Assembly (NCBI GenBank): GCA_026225945.1
Contig: JAMJFZ010002307.1
Location: forward strand, 8,475,501 to 8,539,500
Origin: Cricetomys ansorgei
Lineage: Eukaryota; Chordata; Mammalia; Rodentia; Nesomyidae
DNA: 64,000 bases
Direction of reading: 5' to 3'
Below the pieces are notes generated by a model, which saw only the letters and a list, made by a program, of their open reading frames with translations, was not told the DNA's origin and made no database searches. Position numbers and translations under genes: made by a program. Below, piece by piece: positions 1 through 10,865 of this stretch (its first letter is position 1; each line of letters opens with the position of its first letter).

Positions 1-2150
1 TACTAGTACTTAAGTTTTAAAGATTTGTTATTTTTTAAACTCTATATTAAGCATGAGGAAGACCTTAAACTAGAGACAAGAAATATCAAAGCCTTTATGA
101 GACAGCCTAGCAAGATATAGGATTTAAAATATTTAGATATGCCTGAGAGTCATTCCAACACTCAGGAAATAAGGTGTGTTCCATATATAAACATGTTGAT
201 AAAACTGTTTAAGAAATCTGCTTTAGAAGAAAATTCTGATTGAAGTTTGATCACATTTCCTTGTCCACATCTCTTGTTTTTATCCCCTTCTTTTGTGTTA
301 CCTAAGAACCTGAGAGTCCTCTACCCTTTGTTTCCTATGAATATTGTGAATTCCAGCATGGATCCAAACACTAAGACAGAGACAGAGCCACACTTTCTCA
401 CAGGCCCAGAGCATTAGGGTGCAAAGCTAATCATAAGAGGAATCTAATTAATAAAATGAAGTCTATTGTTTACCATCCGTGAGGATATTCTCTTTCATTA
501 TAAATGGGACAAGTTGTGTTTTGTAAAAAGATAGCATGTCTTCTTGGTACGTGTACCCTGGTTGTATTTTGCTTGTTCTGACTTTTAATTTGTTTCCTGT
601 TTCTGAATTTGATAAGCAAGATTTTTAGTAGAAACAAAAGTTGGAAGGAGACTTAAACCATAAAACAAGGAGGCCTCACTGAGATTGTTCTTAAGCTATA
701 TTTACGTATAGGTGGTCTCTACCATTACACAAAATCTGGATCTTAGATGAAGACTAGAGAAAGAGAATCTTCAAGTTTGTCAGAAGCAAGATTTAAGAAT
801 AAAACCATCCTCTTTCTTCAAGGAAGATGATATAAATGACAGTCACATATTTTTTTTTTTTTTGATCAGGCGTCATGCCCAAAACACAGCAAGTTAGGAA
901 AGCTACGTTAAAGGGGATAGTAAATCAAATGCGTCATTCAGAGAACATTTTGAAGATAAAAGAAATATCTCAGAGTTTACCATCACCTACTGTTAACTAC
1001 TCTGAACCGAAGGTGGCAAAAAAAAGAACAGGGTCAGAGAGATGAAGAGAGAGCACTGAGAAGAATTATCATCTTCAAGCCAAAGGCAGGGGTACAAACT
1101 TGCAGAGACAGAGTTAATGGATGCAACAGAGAACATATTCCACATGCCCTCTGGCATGTACATGGAAGGAAGAAGGAAACATTCAATATAAAGTAAATGA
1201 TTTACAGAGTGTAGATTTGAGGTCATGTTGAGGACCTGGGAAGGTTAAAAATTAGCATGGAAGGATGAGATGAAAATCATCAAGAATTCCTTCCACTGAA
1301 TATTATAGAAACATCTCTCCTGGAATTATTTCAACAAAGGCATATGGGTTAAAGCTATTCCTTTTTCTTTTTATGAACACAGATAGTATGAAATGGTCTC
1401 TGAACTGTCCCTACTTAATGCAGTGTTGTGAATGTCACAATGATGGAAATCTTTCTACTAATAGATTAGTTGTTACTTCCCCAGAAAGGAGAGTGAAATG
1501 GAAGGCAATAGAAATGCCAGAAAAGTTACCTCAACTGACACCCAGCTCCAAAGAGAACTGTGGTCTCTCTGGCAACACGTCCAAAGAGCCATGGTGAGAT
1601 CAGTGCTTTACATACAATGTCCACTGATGCTAGCACTCCATTTCTTCAAGACAAAACACCAGGCTCACTTAACACACTCACAGGGCCTCAACTCATTGTG
1701 TTATTCTTAGAGAGTACCATACTAATCTTGGAAATATATTTGTCTCCTTTCTGGGATGAAAATGCGAATCTGACCTTACACCATTCTTTATGGATTTGCA
1801 AAGTGAAGCTCTAAATGAAAAGATGAGTCTTTTCAGTTCTTTCTAAAGGTCACCAATGCCGAGGATCACAGTAACCTTTAATTTGTGAGTCTCCAGGTAC
1901 CAGAAACACCCATGCAATATAAACTGGTATTTTTCTTTATTTTGTTATCTGGTGTTAATAAAGTTCACATTTTCAAACACAAGCTTGTACTAAAGCCAAA
2001 GGGATTGGATAGGTCTATTCACATAGTTCACTAAGATTAAAGCCCCCTCATGACAGTTTATTGTTCTTACTAAAAAATAAAATTTAGCGATTCAAAGTAT
2101 TTAAGTGAGAATGCATCAGTCAATGTAAATGATAGAAAGATAATTTGTTA
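1..2150. other. Unassigned AT-rich non-coding DNA
   Basis: I recognise no gene or repeat family here. There is a T tract of about 15 bases near 848-863 and a short perfect hairpin (7-bp arms, CTCT loop) at 1142-1159. The open frames are 60-84 codons and resemble no family I know. Ancient repeats too diverged to see by eye are possible. Confidence 0.5.
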
Positions 2151-2230
2151 AGAGAGAGAGAGAGAGGAAGGAAGGAAGGAAGGAAGGAAGGAAGGAAGGA
2201 AGGAAGGAAGGAAGGAAGGAAGGAAGGAAA
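2151..2230 (+). repeat. Microsatellite (AG)n then (GGAA)n
   Basis: A short AG run passes directly into about 16 uninterrupted GGAA units. All purine on the plus strand. It ends about 15 bp before the head of a plus-strand B3-type SINE. Confidence 0.98.
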
Positions 2231-2245
2231 CATTGGCATTTCTAA

Positions 2246-2443
2246 GGCGGAAGAGATTGCTCAGTGTTAAGAGCTCTTGATATTCTTGCAAAAGACCAGG
2301 GTTCGATTCCCTTAACACACCCAGCAAGTTCACAGGCCACTAAAACTCTAGCTCCAAGGAATTTTGATACCCTCTTGAGGCTGCCATGAGCAAATACACA
2401 CTTATGGACATACACACATACACACAAATAAAAATGTAAAAAT
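2246..2443 (+). repeat. B3/B2-type SINE
   Basis: tRNA-derived SINE. The head has the GAGATTGCTCAG A-box-like segment and GGTTCGATTCCC as the B box. The body keeps the 'ctctagctccaagg' segment typical of B3, and the element ends in an ACACATA/AAATAAAAAT tail. The 8-mer ATTGGCAT occurs on both sides (2232-2239, 2457-2464) and may be a short target duplication. No pol III terminator or intact promoter is claimed. Confidence 0.9.
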
Positions 2444-3998
2444 GCTATCATTTTAGTATTGGCATCATAGAAATGACAGACTACTATTATAACATGTGTA
2501 TGTGTTCATATATATTAAACTTAAGTATGAAATATATTGTACAAAATATTGTGTAATTTTGTTATTGCTCTTTATGTACTTTGACATGTTGTAAGTTACA
2601 GGTTACACAGATGGTGGCACAATTACATTATAATATATAGAAAGAGAGGACCTGTAAATCAACAGAATTAATAATGCATAATCAAAATGAAAGGTAGAGA
2701 CAAATTTTAAAAAATCTTAAATTCTGAAAGTATACCTTAAATTTGTTCATGTTTCTCAATTTCTATCTTACCTATAATCAAATCATTTTTCATCTCTCTT
2801 TTGAATTACAGGAGTCTTCTATAAATTTCTACTCTTGTCTTTTTAAATGAAACTATTTTTTGGATAACAGCAAAAATATTTCCCTGTCTTCAGTTCCTCG
2901 TGTCTTTGATCACATTATCTTCACCGTCAGATTCAATTCAAAATTCTAATACATGACTTAACAAAAATCTATGATCAGGAATCGTTCTAACTAGATTGAT
3001 GGATAATCAGACAAATGATAAAGTATTTTTTTATTATGTCTTTGAGGGTATTTCCAGGAGAAACTGTTCCTTGAATCAGGAAGATCATGTGTGAGTGGCC
3101 ACCATCTGCTAGACTGAGTTTGTGCTTAGATTTTTAAAAAGTTAAAGGAAAGGTAACTGCCTCCATTCTCCTTTTCTCCGTGTGAATCATCTATTTAGAT
3201 ATCCATCTTTTATAAGCTTCAAGTTTAAGAGATAGTTCTTATTTCTTGATTAAAATAGCACTGTCTTCTCTGCTCACAATTGTTACAAAAAATACAAAGG
3301 AGAAATGAAAAGATTTGTGCTACAGGTAGAATTATAAAATACCCCATTTCAAGATCCCTTCTTCCTGTTGAATATAAAAAACCTTTTCTGGAGACAGATA
3401 AGTTGAGAACATGACAGACTACCATGTAACTGCCACAAGTGATTGACTGAGAATCCTTTTGCCCTTTTAGAATGGAAATCACAAACAGGTAAAGAAGAGG
3501 GCAACCCTAGCATTTGTAAGAGTATTTTATTTAGCCTTAGAGGTATGCAGGAATGTCTCACAAACCATGAAGCTCACAATTCTAGGCCCTGAGAATGGGA
3601 GCCTTATTTTTTCCAATATATTAAAGCCAGTGATTACAATTCTAGGTCTCCAAGTCAAATGCTTATTGCTCTTTGCTCTGTATGTTACCAGACCAGCACT
3701 GAGCATTCGTGGCTCCACATCATACACTTTAATTGTTGCGATCCTCAGTTCTTAACACTTGGTAACCCTCAATAACCCTCCAGTGATAGGAGCTTGCAGG
3801 TTTTGCTTTAAGATCTTCATAATCTCTTGTCTTCCTCAGTCAGATATCTATCTATGCTTTATACTCCCGACCACACTCTAGAGTGCTTCAGCTGCCTTAT
3901 TGCTATTTGGGAGGGTCTAGAGTTGAAGGCACCAGGAATTCTTTTTCTCCTTCAACAAATAATTCATCCTTTCCAGACACAGAAAAGATAAGAAACAT
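2444..3998. other. Unassigned AT-rich DNA
   Basis: No recognisable gene, RNA or repeat family. Frames at 3225-3755 overlap on both strands and resemble no known protein. Confidence 0.45.
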
Positions 3999-4222
3999 GG
4001 GGATGGAGAGACAGTTCAGTGTTTGTGAGCTGAGCTCTTGTTGCTCTTGAAAAGGTCCCTGGTTCAATTTCCAGCACCCACATGGCACCTTGTCTATTAA
4101 CTCCAATTTCAGTGGATATAGTGCCATCTACTGACCCCTGAGGGCACTGCACACACAGTGCACAGATGTGCAGGCAAAATACCTCATACACATTAAAAAA
4201 AGATAAATAAATCTCAAAAATA
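3999..4222 (+). repeat. B3-type SINE
   Basis: The head GGATGGAGAGACAGTTCAG and B-box region GGTTCAATTTCCAGCACCC are followed by the B3-specific 3' part with GTGCACAGATGTGCAGGCAAAA and an A-rich tail. Near full length, clearly diverged. Confidence 0.92.
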
Positions 4223-5109
4223 TTAAAGACAGAACTAGATATAAAAATACTATTGAAGAGATATCTTATTGCAGTGTCAGTGGGAAGAACTCAGAAGAAA
4301 CCTTTTGGTTAACCCCCAAAGACTAAGAAACATCCTGCCTACAGAACTAGAAAAAGGATGTGGCATACTGTGCTTAGAGAGAAATCCTGGGTGTGCACAG
4401 CATCTCGTTCCATAAACACAACCTTCACATCACACTGACCACAGACTTTTTGGCAGAGTCACTGGAGACTTTCTCTCTTTCCAATCCTGAGTAAGAATAA
4501 GCACCTGCTGACCCATGTCATCTGGAGTTCAGCATCCTATCTTGCCTTAGTGGAGTTTTCCAAAGCCAGGGAAGGTTGTCTGGAGTTATCAGGACAGAAG
4601 CGAGGCCCCTGAGTACTTCTGACTGTGATGTCAATCGTGGTTGCATTGATTATTGCAGCTGGAATTTGGTTTCTATAAAGTGATCATGCAGCATTCAAAT
4701 TTGAACTTTCACGGGACCTTGTCATTTTTCCATGAATTATTAGGGAAGGGAGATTAAAACTACATATTATACTGGCTCCAGATATTTAAAATAACACATG
4801 TGCAAACTTCAGAGTTGAATGATCTATTCTTTGTTAATTTCTTATGGTTTGCATGCTATGTAGGTTAAATTAACTGACTGAGAAATTTTCCAAGGGAGAG
4901 GTCTGTTTGGCTGAGAGCTTCCTGATCAATGCAGAAAACTATAGAAGTACTAAAATGCATATATAAGTATAAATAGGTGTTCTGGAATTAAAAATCTCTT
5001 AAAGCTCTAAACAAATACCAAGAAAGAAGAGACTTCTCTGGAGGGATAAGGAGATTAAAAAGAACCTCACAAAACCTCTCCTGGAGCTTATAGTGGAAGA
5101 AAAACAATA
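4223..5109. other. Unassigned sequence
   Basis: No gene or repeat family recognised. 4280-4740 is slightly more GC-rich than its surroundings and has no obvious repeat signature, so it may be ordinary single-copy DNA. Confidence 0.4.
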
Positions 5110-5325
5110 CTGTGGTTGAAATAAAATAAAATCCTCCATAGGCTTCTGTATGTAAACATTTGGTGCCCAGTTGAAGACGGTTTGGGGAGGTGATGGAACT
5201 TTTAAGATGTGGTGTCTTACAGGAGGAAGTATGTCACAGGGTGGGGCCTTGAGAGCTTATAAACTCCCTTAATTGCAAGTTCACTGTCTCTGCTTCTTAA
5301 GTGTGGTTGAGATGCAATCTCTTAG
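5110..5325 (+). mobile_element. MaLR-type LTR fragment (5' half)
   Basis: Starts near TGTGGTTGAAAT and keeps the family landmarks in order: CATAGGCT, TTGGTGCCCAG, GGTGATGGAAC, the GTCACAGGGTGGGGCCTTGAG block and TTATAAACTCCC. These match the 5' half of rodent ERVL-MaLR LTRs of the MT/ORR1 type in sense orientation. The 3' half with its polyadenylation signal is missing. Confidence 0.7.
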
Positions 5326-5576
5326 ATTCTTATGCATACTAAGCACATACTAACATGAGCGCAGCATAGGGAGTATTTCATGTTTACATACACTCAAGAA
5401 GAAAGAACACAAAACCGAATTTAACCAAATGTGTTGCCTCAGCATCCCAGAATAAAAACTGACAAAAGAAATAGAATTTGAACTGTAATTATGAAACCAA
5501 TGAGGTGGAAGCTATATATACTATATCAACTACTGTTATTTAATATATCATTCTAAATTGGTGACCAATGATAATG

Positions 5577-5632
5577 TCTAGATATGGTGGCTGAAGCTAA
5601 AATCATCAGTACTTGGGAGACTAATGTTTGTA
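5577..5632 (+). repeat. B1 SINE head fragment (probable)
   Basis: ATATGGTGGCTGAAGC and AGTACTTGGGAGACTAA resemble the first 50 bp of B1 (GGCATGGTGGC...AGCACTTGGGAGGC). Only the head is present and divergence is high. Confidence 0.5.
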
Positions 5633-5696
5633 GTAAACACATTTTAAGTCTATTTAGTAAGTAAGTAAGTGCTATTTAGTAAAACAGTGTCTTGAA

Positions 5697-5798
5697 CACA
5701 GACACACTCACAAAACCACAACACACACTCACACATACAGATAGAGAGAGAAGAGAGAGAGAGACAGAGAGAAAGAGAGAGACAGAGAGAGAGAGAAA
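5697..5798 (+). repeat. Imperfect (CA)n followed by (GA)n microsatellite
   Basis: An ACACTCACA-rich stretch leads into AGAGAGACAGAGAGAAAG runs. A short (TAAG)4 run lies just upstream at 5656-5671. Confidence 0.9.
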
Positions 5799-5839
5799 GC
5801 AAAGGATATAATGTGAACAAAAGCAAATAAAATGATGTC

Positions 5840-6387
5840 AAGAGAGAAACAAGTCAACAGAATCATAATATGAGAAAAATTAAGTATCTAAATCCCAGAT
5901 TTTGACTTAATTTAAATAAATCAAGCTATGTAATTAAGTAAGCTAGACGGAAACTATGCACAAAGATGGATGCTTCAGTTTAATAAGAATCTAAAATACA
6001 AAATCAAGTATAAATTCTAAATATCTCAAACACATAAACTTAGTATTAAATGAAAAGAATTTTTAAACAGGGTAGTTCAAAGAAGACATAGCGAAGAATG
6101 CAATCATGAATTTGAAGATAAGTGGACATTACCATATAAAACGATAGCAATAGAGAGCGGCTAGCATATGTGAAGATCTAATCATTTATTATAAATGGAA
6201 AAGGTGTAGGAATCCATTGTTTTAAAAGTCTGGAGGGTTAAAGCAGGGAAATAGATTAAAGTAAGACACAACAAGGTGTATCTTAATCAAAATCCCAGAA
6301 ACCATGACAAAGAAAAAATAATCCTAAGGATTTCCCAATTAAAAAGAAATAATGCCTGCAGGAGGAAGATGTTAGAATAACACAAAT
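5840..6387 (+). mobile_element. Ancient L1M LINE, ORF1-side region (decayed)
   Basis: An AT-rich stretch. Around 6270-6320 (CAAGGTGTATCTTAATCAAA, then CATGACAAAGAAAAAATAAT) it aligns by eye with the segment of old mammalian L1 elements that reads 'caaggtgcatcataatcaaa ... gataaagagaaaatctt'. No reading frame survives. The B1 at 6388 interrupts it and it resumes at about 6640. The left boundary is a guess. Confidence 0.5.
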
Positions 6388-6526
6388 TTTTGCTTTGAGA
6401 CAGGTCTTCCTGTGTAGCAAAGACTGGCTTTAGTCTTCCTGTTTATCCCAGACTGGCCTTGAGTTCATGGTTCTCATCCAGCAACCACATGACTTCTGAG
6501 ACTACATGTGCCTGCCTGTGTGCAGG
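6388..6526 (-). repeat. B1 SINE, antisense
   Basis: Reads in the antisense direction from TTTGAGACAGGTCTTCCTGTGTAG through CAGACTGGCCTTGAGTTC to ACATGTGCCTGCCTGTG. Landmarks are in the order expected for a complete minus-strand B1, with heavy substitution. A pyrimidine-rich stretch follows to about 6620. It lies inside the L1M. Confidence 0.85.
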
Positions 6527-6639
6527 ACCTCTACTTTCCTCTCCCATTCTCCTGCTGACCTTTATTCTCCCTTATTTCCTTTTTTTGCCTTTTCCTTTTC
6601 TCATATTTATTTTTTTAGGTATGTTGATAGGAATCACAT

Positions 6640-6798
6640 AAATCAGAAATCTGAATTATTGAAGAAGAAGAAAATTCAACCTAGGATACTCTACATAGAA
6701 TAAATACAGTTCAAATGGCAAATAGTATGATTACATTTGAAACTAGACTATTACGACTCTGGTATGTGTTCTTTAAATCCCAAAGCAATCACTTAAAA
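6640..6798 (+). mobile_element. Ancient L1M LINE, continuation
   Basis: AAATTCAACCTAGGATACTC and its flank match the old L1 segment 'ctgtcaacctagaattctatacc'. This resumes the element broken by the B1 at 6388-6526. Confidence 0.5.
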
Positions 6799-6811
6799 AT
6801 AATTGTGGTAT

Positions 6812-6981
6812 GCTGTTCCAGTGGTAACCCTGAGAGGCTTGCTCAGTTCTGAGGGGAAGAAGGAATGTGGTGGAGGGTAGGGAGTGGAGCTGGGGAGAGC
6901 TGGAAGGAGTGGAGGGAGAGAGGATGGGGTCAGAATGTATTATATGAGAGGAGAAAAAAATGAATCTAATAAAAATAAATA
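6812..6981 (+). mobile_element. 5'-truncated rodent L1 3' end
   Basis: A G-rich purine stretch (GGAGGGAGAGAGGATGGGGTC) precedes CAGAATGTATTATATGAGAG and an (AAATAAAT)n tail, the terminal part of rodent L1 3'UTRs (Lx type). The flanks carry AATAATTGTGGTAT (about 6798-6811) and AATAAATGTGGCAT (6982-6995), a 12/14 match consistent with a target duplication. Only the last 170 bp or so was inserted, into the older L1M. Confidence 0.75.
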
Positions 6982-6995
6982 AATAAATGTGGCAT

Positions 6996-7300
6996 AAAAT
7001 AAATCAATACTAAAAACCCAATGGAATCATAAAGAATATTTACTCTAAAAAATACAGGATCATGGGAAAAATCAATAAGAAAACATTAAAGGACAAAGTA
7101 AAAATGTTCAACCACATTAACAATAAATTAAATGGAGATGACATATAAATTACATAATACAGAGCATCATATTCAAGACTAAAATGATAACTATATGATG
7201 CTATTCAAATGTACTTAAATTTAAACGTATAAGTAGAAGTAAAATAAATGAATACATATAATCAAAGTCTTAAAATAATAAAATAATCTTTCCTATGCAC
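6996..7300 (+). mobile_element. Ancient L1M LINE, inter-ORF region (decayed)
   Basis: CACATTAACAATAAATTAAA and TATGATGCTATTCAAATGTA align with the old L1 ORF2 start region ('atcaataattacattaaatg ... tatgctgtctacaagag'). Frame is lost. The right boundary is uncertain: 7300-7560 may belong too. Confidence 0.5.
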
Positions 7301-7833
7301 ATAGACTCAGATAACAATGTATTAAATTAAAGTAGTTCTCTCTGTTTCTCTGTTGAACACCAATTAACAAGGCCAATGCAATTCACCATAACCACAAAAT
7401 TATTTTAAAAAGTAAGGAAACCAAAAGTCTTTCTTAGACAATTTTTAAAACAAAGTTTACAAAAACTAAAATATCAGTCTGAGGAAGCCCATAACCCCCA
7501 GACTAATGATGTAAGCACTGCTGAAAATAGTAGTTTTCAGTCAAACAGAAAGAATGTTGTATCAAGATGCTTAGAAGGAGTTCTGCAATCTTGATTCCTC
7601 TAAAAACACGGAATGGCTCTGAGACTACCTTTTTATCCCCATCCCAGCTGTAGTGGATGATAGTGAGTTTGATTTAGATTATTTGTTACTGGTGATTGGT
7701 GACTATGATTTGGTTACATTCCAGTATGAAAAACATAATTTTGCCACATGCAGCTTGTCTTCATGGTTGTGTGTAGCCTAGACATCTGGGAATGTTGCTC
7801 AGAGTATATATTGGTCGAGATCCAGAGAGTCAC
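7301..7833. other. Unassigned sequence between L1M pieces
   Basis: I cannot name this stretch. It probably contains another diverged insertion that separates the L1M parts. Confidence 0.4.
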
Positions 7834-7873
7834 GGTTGGTTGGTTGGTTGGTTGGTTGGTTGGTTGGTTGGTT
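7834..7873 (+). repeat. (GGTT)10 microsatellite
   Basis: Ten uninterrupted GGTT units followed by one degenerate unit. G-rich strand is plus. Confidence 0.98.
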
Positions 7874-7978
7874 GATTGTTGGTTAGCGGGACTTTGGTTG
7901 CAAGTATTGGGTTCAGGAATATTGCACTGAGATTTTAGTACAGCTCAGTATCAGCTCCTGCTCTCCAAGTTTCAGACA

Positions 7979-8091
7979 ACCAATAATGGCAGTAAATATT
8001 TCTTCCTTTCTTTCTTTGTATCTTTCCAGGCTACCAACAAGGGCAGTAAAGATTTCTTTCTTTCTTCCTATCTTTCTTTTATCTTTCCTGA
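7979..8091 (+). repeat. Imperfect 54-bp tandem duplication with CTTT-rich core
   Basis: ACCAATAATGGCAGTAAATA at 7979 recurs as ACCAACAAGGGCAGTAAAGA at 8033. Each is followed by a CTTT-rich run and ATCTTTCC. Two copies, a few substitutions. Confidence 0.8.
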
Positions 8092-8199
8092 GCTAGGAGG
8101 TAAAAAAGCACAGTAGCAACCTGCTACAGAATGCTAATTTGGGACATAAAAACATGATAGCACTAGACCTGCTAACAAAAGTGTCAGTATAGATCTGAA

Positions 8200-8684
8200 T
8201 CCAATAATACTCAAATTGTGGTGTATAAATACATTGTATCTCTACCACGAAGGTTAAAAAGAAACTGTTAAAGTAATTATAGCAATATAATATATTAAGG
8301 AAATCATAATGAAAAGTATATAAATTGTGAACTTATAAATATAAGAACATGAAAATAAAAGCTTACATTACTTGTGTAATAAAAGTTATCATATTGAAAT
8401 AAACTGTCACTAACATTTTATATAAGTCACAATGAAATCACAATAAAACACTTGTAGTACACAAAGAAAAGAGTAATCAGTGAACACCGCAAGACAAACT
8501 GTTTAAAAAATTAAGGAAGAATGAAAAGTTGAAGAAAGTAAAAAAGTTATCTATAAAGTGAAGTAATGAACACTGTCCCATCATTAATTATCTTGAATAT
8601 AAATTTATTAAATTAACCAACTAAAGTTAATAGGGTGACAGAAAATATTTTAAAAATAGAAAAATTATCAAATTACATACTGCA
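8200..8684 (+). mobile_element. Ancient L1M LINE, ORF2 5' region (decayed)
   Basis: The 8570-8640 segment (TTGAATATAAATTTATTAAA, then AACCAACTAAAGTTAATAGG) aligns with the start of the L1 endonuclease region ('ttgaatgtaaatggactaaa ... ccaattaaaagatacag'). The part before 8570 is AT-rich and less certain. Non-coding now. Confidence 0.5.
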
Positions 8685-8933
8685 GAAAAGAAACCCACTT
8701 TAGTATTCTGAAGACTGCTCAGTGATTTTACAGATCTTGTTACTCTTCCAGAGGACATGAGATCAGAACCCAGCACCCCATTGGGTGGCTCAAGACAACC
8801 TTTAACCCCGGCCCAGGGACCGCACGCCCTCTTCTGGTTTCTGTGGACACCTGCACACAAGTGGCATTTTTCTCCACAGACATATATGCGCATATATAAA
8901 TAACAATAAATCCGTATGAAAAGAAACCCACTT
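8685..8933 (+). repeat. B3-type SINE with perfect 16-bp target duplication
   Basis: The SINE body spans about 8701-8917: GACTGCTCAGTGATTTTACA head, B-box-like ATCAGAACCCAGCACCCC, B3 body CGCACGCCCTCTTCTGG, and an AATAACAATAAATC tail. It is bounded by exact copies of GAAAAGAAACCCACTT at 8685-8700 and 8918-8933. It inserted into the older L1M, splitting the ORF2 endonuclease region. Confidence 0.95.
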
Positions 8934-8956
8934 CAACTTTGATAATCTGTATTATG

Positions 8957-8959
<3 letters not shown>

Positions 8960-9009
<50 letters not shown>
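8960..9009. repeat. (TA)n microsatellite
   Basis: About 25 perfect AT dinucleotides inside the L1M endonuclease remnant. Confidence 0.98.
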
Positions 9010-9013
<4 letters not shown>

Positions 9014-9290
9014 AAAGGTACCACAAATGGAAACCAAGCAGGATAAGAACAAAGGTGGATTAAATTCATCTAATAAAACACACATTTCTTAAAATCTGTA
9101 AATGAGGCAAGAATTGACACTATTGTGATAAAAGAATAAATTCATCAAGAAGATGTAAAATTGAAGGAATATATTTAGCCCATACCATAGCACTAGTTCC
9201 TATCTTTCAATATCAATAGATTTCTAAAGATGTGCAGAAGAGACTAGGATTGCAGAATTGTGCCTCAATAGTCTAACTATACAACTGGAA
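9010..9290 (+). pseudogene. Ancient L1M ORF2 endonuclease-domain remnant
   Basis: CACAAATGGAAACCAAGCAG, ATAAATTCATCAAGAAGATG and TCAATAGATTTCTAAAGATG align in order with the old L1 ORF2 endonuclease region ('gcaaatggaaaccaaa', 'caattcatcaagaagatata', 'ttaatagatctaaagg'). The frame carries stops and indels. The next recognisable L1 part, at 9300, is the extreme 3' end, so most of ORF2 is deleted between them. Confidence 0.75.
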
Positions 9291-9299
9291 AGATTATCA

Positions 9300-9840
9300 G
9301 AGAATGTCATTGGATGCATATAAATAAGGGCAATGCTGTGTAATGCTGGTTGGAACGACTACTACCCCAAATAAAAAGAACCTGTTCTGGAGAGGGTATT
9401 GGAGAGGGAAATGATCATCTATTCTCATGAAAAAGGATCTTGGTCTGAAAGATGTCATCAAAAAAATGAAAATCTTCTCTAAAAGTTAACAGCAGAACAG
9501 CCATGCCCTAACAGTTATACTACTGTTTATTCACAAAGAGACTTGAAATGGTATGCTGAGGATCTATGTGAAATCTCATATCCATTACAGCAGTATGCAG
9601 GACGGCTAAGCTGTAGAGTTAGCTAAATGCCTATCAATGGATAAATGGATGAAGAAAATGTGGCATGTATATACTTCAAAAAAGAAGAGTCCTGATGTTT
9701 AAAACACCATGAGTGACCCTAGAGGACCTTATTTAGGGGAAATAAGTAAGCACAGGAAGAAAGTTACCAGTGGTCTCTACAAATGTGGAATGTGAATGAG
9801 TTGAGAAGGGATGAGTCAGAGGAGGGTGATGACATCTCAG
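9300..9840 (+). mobile_element. Ancient L1M LINE 3' end
   Basis: CAATGGATAAATGGATGAAG with AAAATGTGGCATGTATATAC, then GGACCTTATTTAGGGGAAAT and TCTACAAATGTGGAATGTGA, are landmarks of the 3' ORF2/3'UTR of old mammalian L1s, in order and in sense. It lies directly after the endonuclease remnant with no reverse-transcriptase part between. Confidence 0.8.
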
Positions 9841-9892
9841 AGACCAAGAAATGTGTGAGTTGCAAGTCAAGATCTCAAGTGTCTTTCCTTCA

Positions 9893-10064
9893 GGTATGTT
9901 TGCTCACCACACCTGGTGTCCTTGAAAACAGAAATGTGTGTTGGATGCCCTGAAACTGGAGTTAAAAATGATTAACAGACATCATGTGGGTTCTGGGATT
10001 TAAACCAGAGTTCTCTGCAGGAGGAACAAGTGCTCTCATACACTGAGCCATCTCTTCAAGCCAC
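9893..10064 (-). repeat. B2/B3-type SINE, antisense
   Basis: Ends with ACTGAGCCATCTCTTCAAGCC, the reverse complement of the SINE head. CATCATGTGGGTTCTGGGAT and TGCAGGAGGAACAAGTGC give the B-box and upstream parts. Strongly diverged in the tail. Confidence 0.85.
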
Positions 10065-10865
10065 AGCTTGAACAATTCAAAGGCAATCACTATTAAGCTG
10101 TTTCACCATAAGATCTGTAAGTATGTGAAGGAAAGATAAATAGTTGTATTTTGCCTTTTCACAATCTTTACACAAGTTGAAGTGCAAAACCATATTTTTA
10201 ATAAAACATTTACAATTTCTACTTATTAACAATTATTAAGAAGGTAAACACAAATTAAAATCTAGAGAAAAATTATATAGTTCAAAATTGAGGTTAATAG
10301 TGTAATAAGCAATAATTAGGAAGAAATATATATTTATTTTTATTGTTCAGAATCAAAGTACATTATTTATAAACAACAACAACATAACAATGCACATTCC
10401 ACTGAGTAAAGTAAAAATAGAAAGATATTTGTAGGCAGAAAATTGAACTGTGGGTAAGAGGCATTAACAGTAAATATATTTGTTCTATTTCTCTTTGGTA
10501 GTAAGCAAGTGAATATTAAAAATTAAATATTAAGTTAACAGACACCATAATGCATAAGTTCACTAACTAGCCTACAAACTGCATAAATTCCCATAGTAAA
10601 TGAAGCTAAGAATACACAATACACCTAAAGAAGCTAAAGGATAGCAGCAAGTATAACCTGATATGTGATCCACATGATTCAAGACAAACCCAAGCAAAAA
10701 CGCAAAAGACTTGTAGGTGTTGTTTCACCTACAAATTGTGTAATCATACACATTAATTTGCACCTATATAGTGAAATAAATATTGAATATGTATGACCAT
10801 TGAAAGTAGTGAGACAGACATGTATGAAAACACTAAGATTAGGACTAGCTTTTTCTGTCTTGTTA
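10065..10865. other. Unassigned AT-rich DNA with one perfect hairpin
   Basis: No repeat family recognised. At 10711-10734, TTGTAGGTG and CACCTACAA form a perfect 9-bp inverted repeat around TTGTTT. Confidence 0.45.

Noticed and set aside
848..863. T tract as a possible antisense SINE or cDNA tail
   Set aside because: The sequence after it matches no SINE and has no reverse-complement AATAAA nearby.
1142..1159. Short palindrome ACATGCC-CTCT-GGCATGT
   Set aside because: Only 7-bp arms; expected many times in 64 kb.
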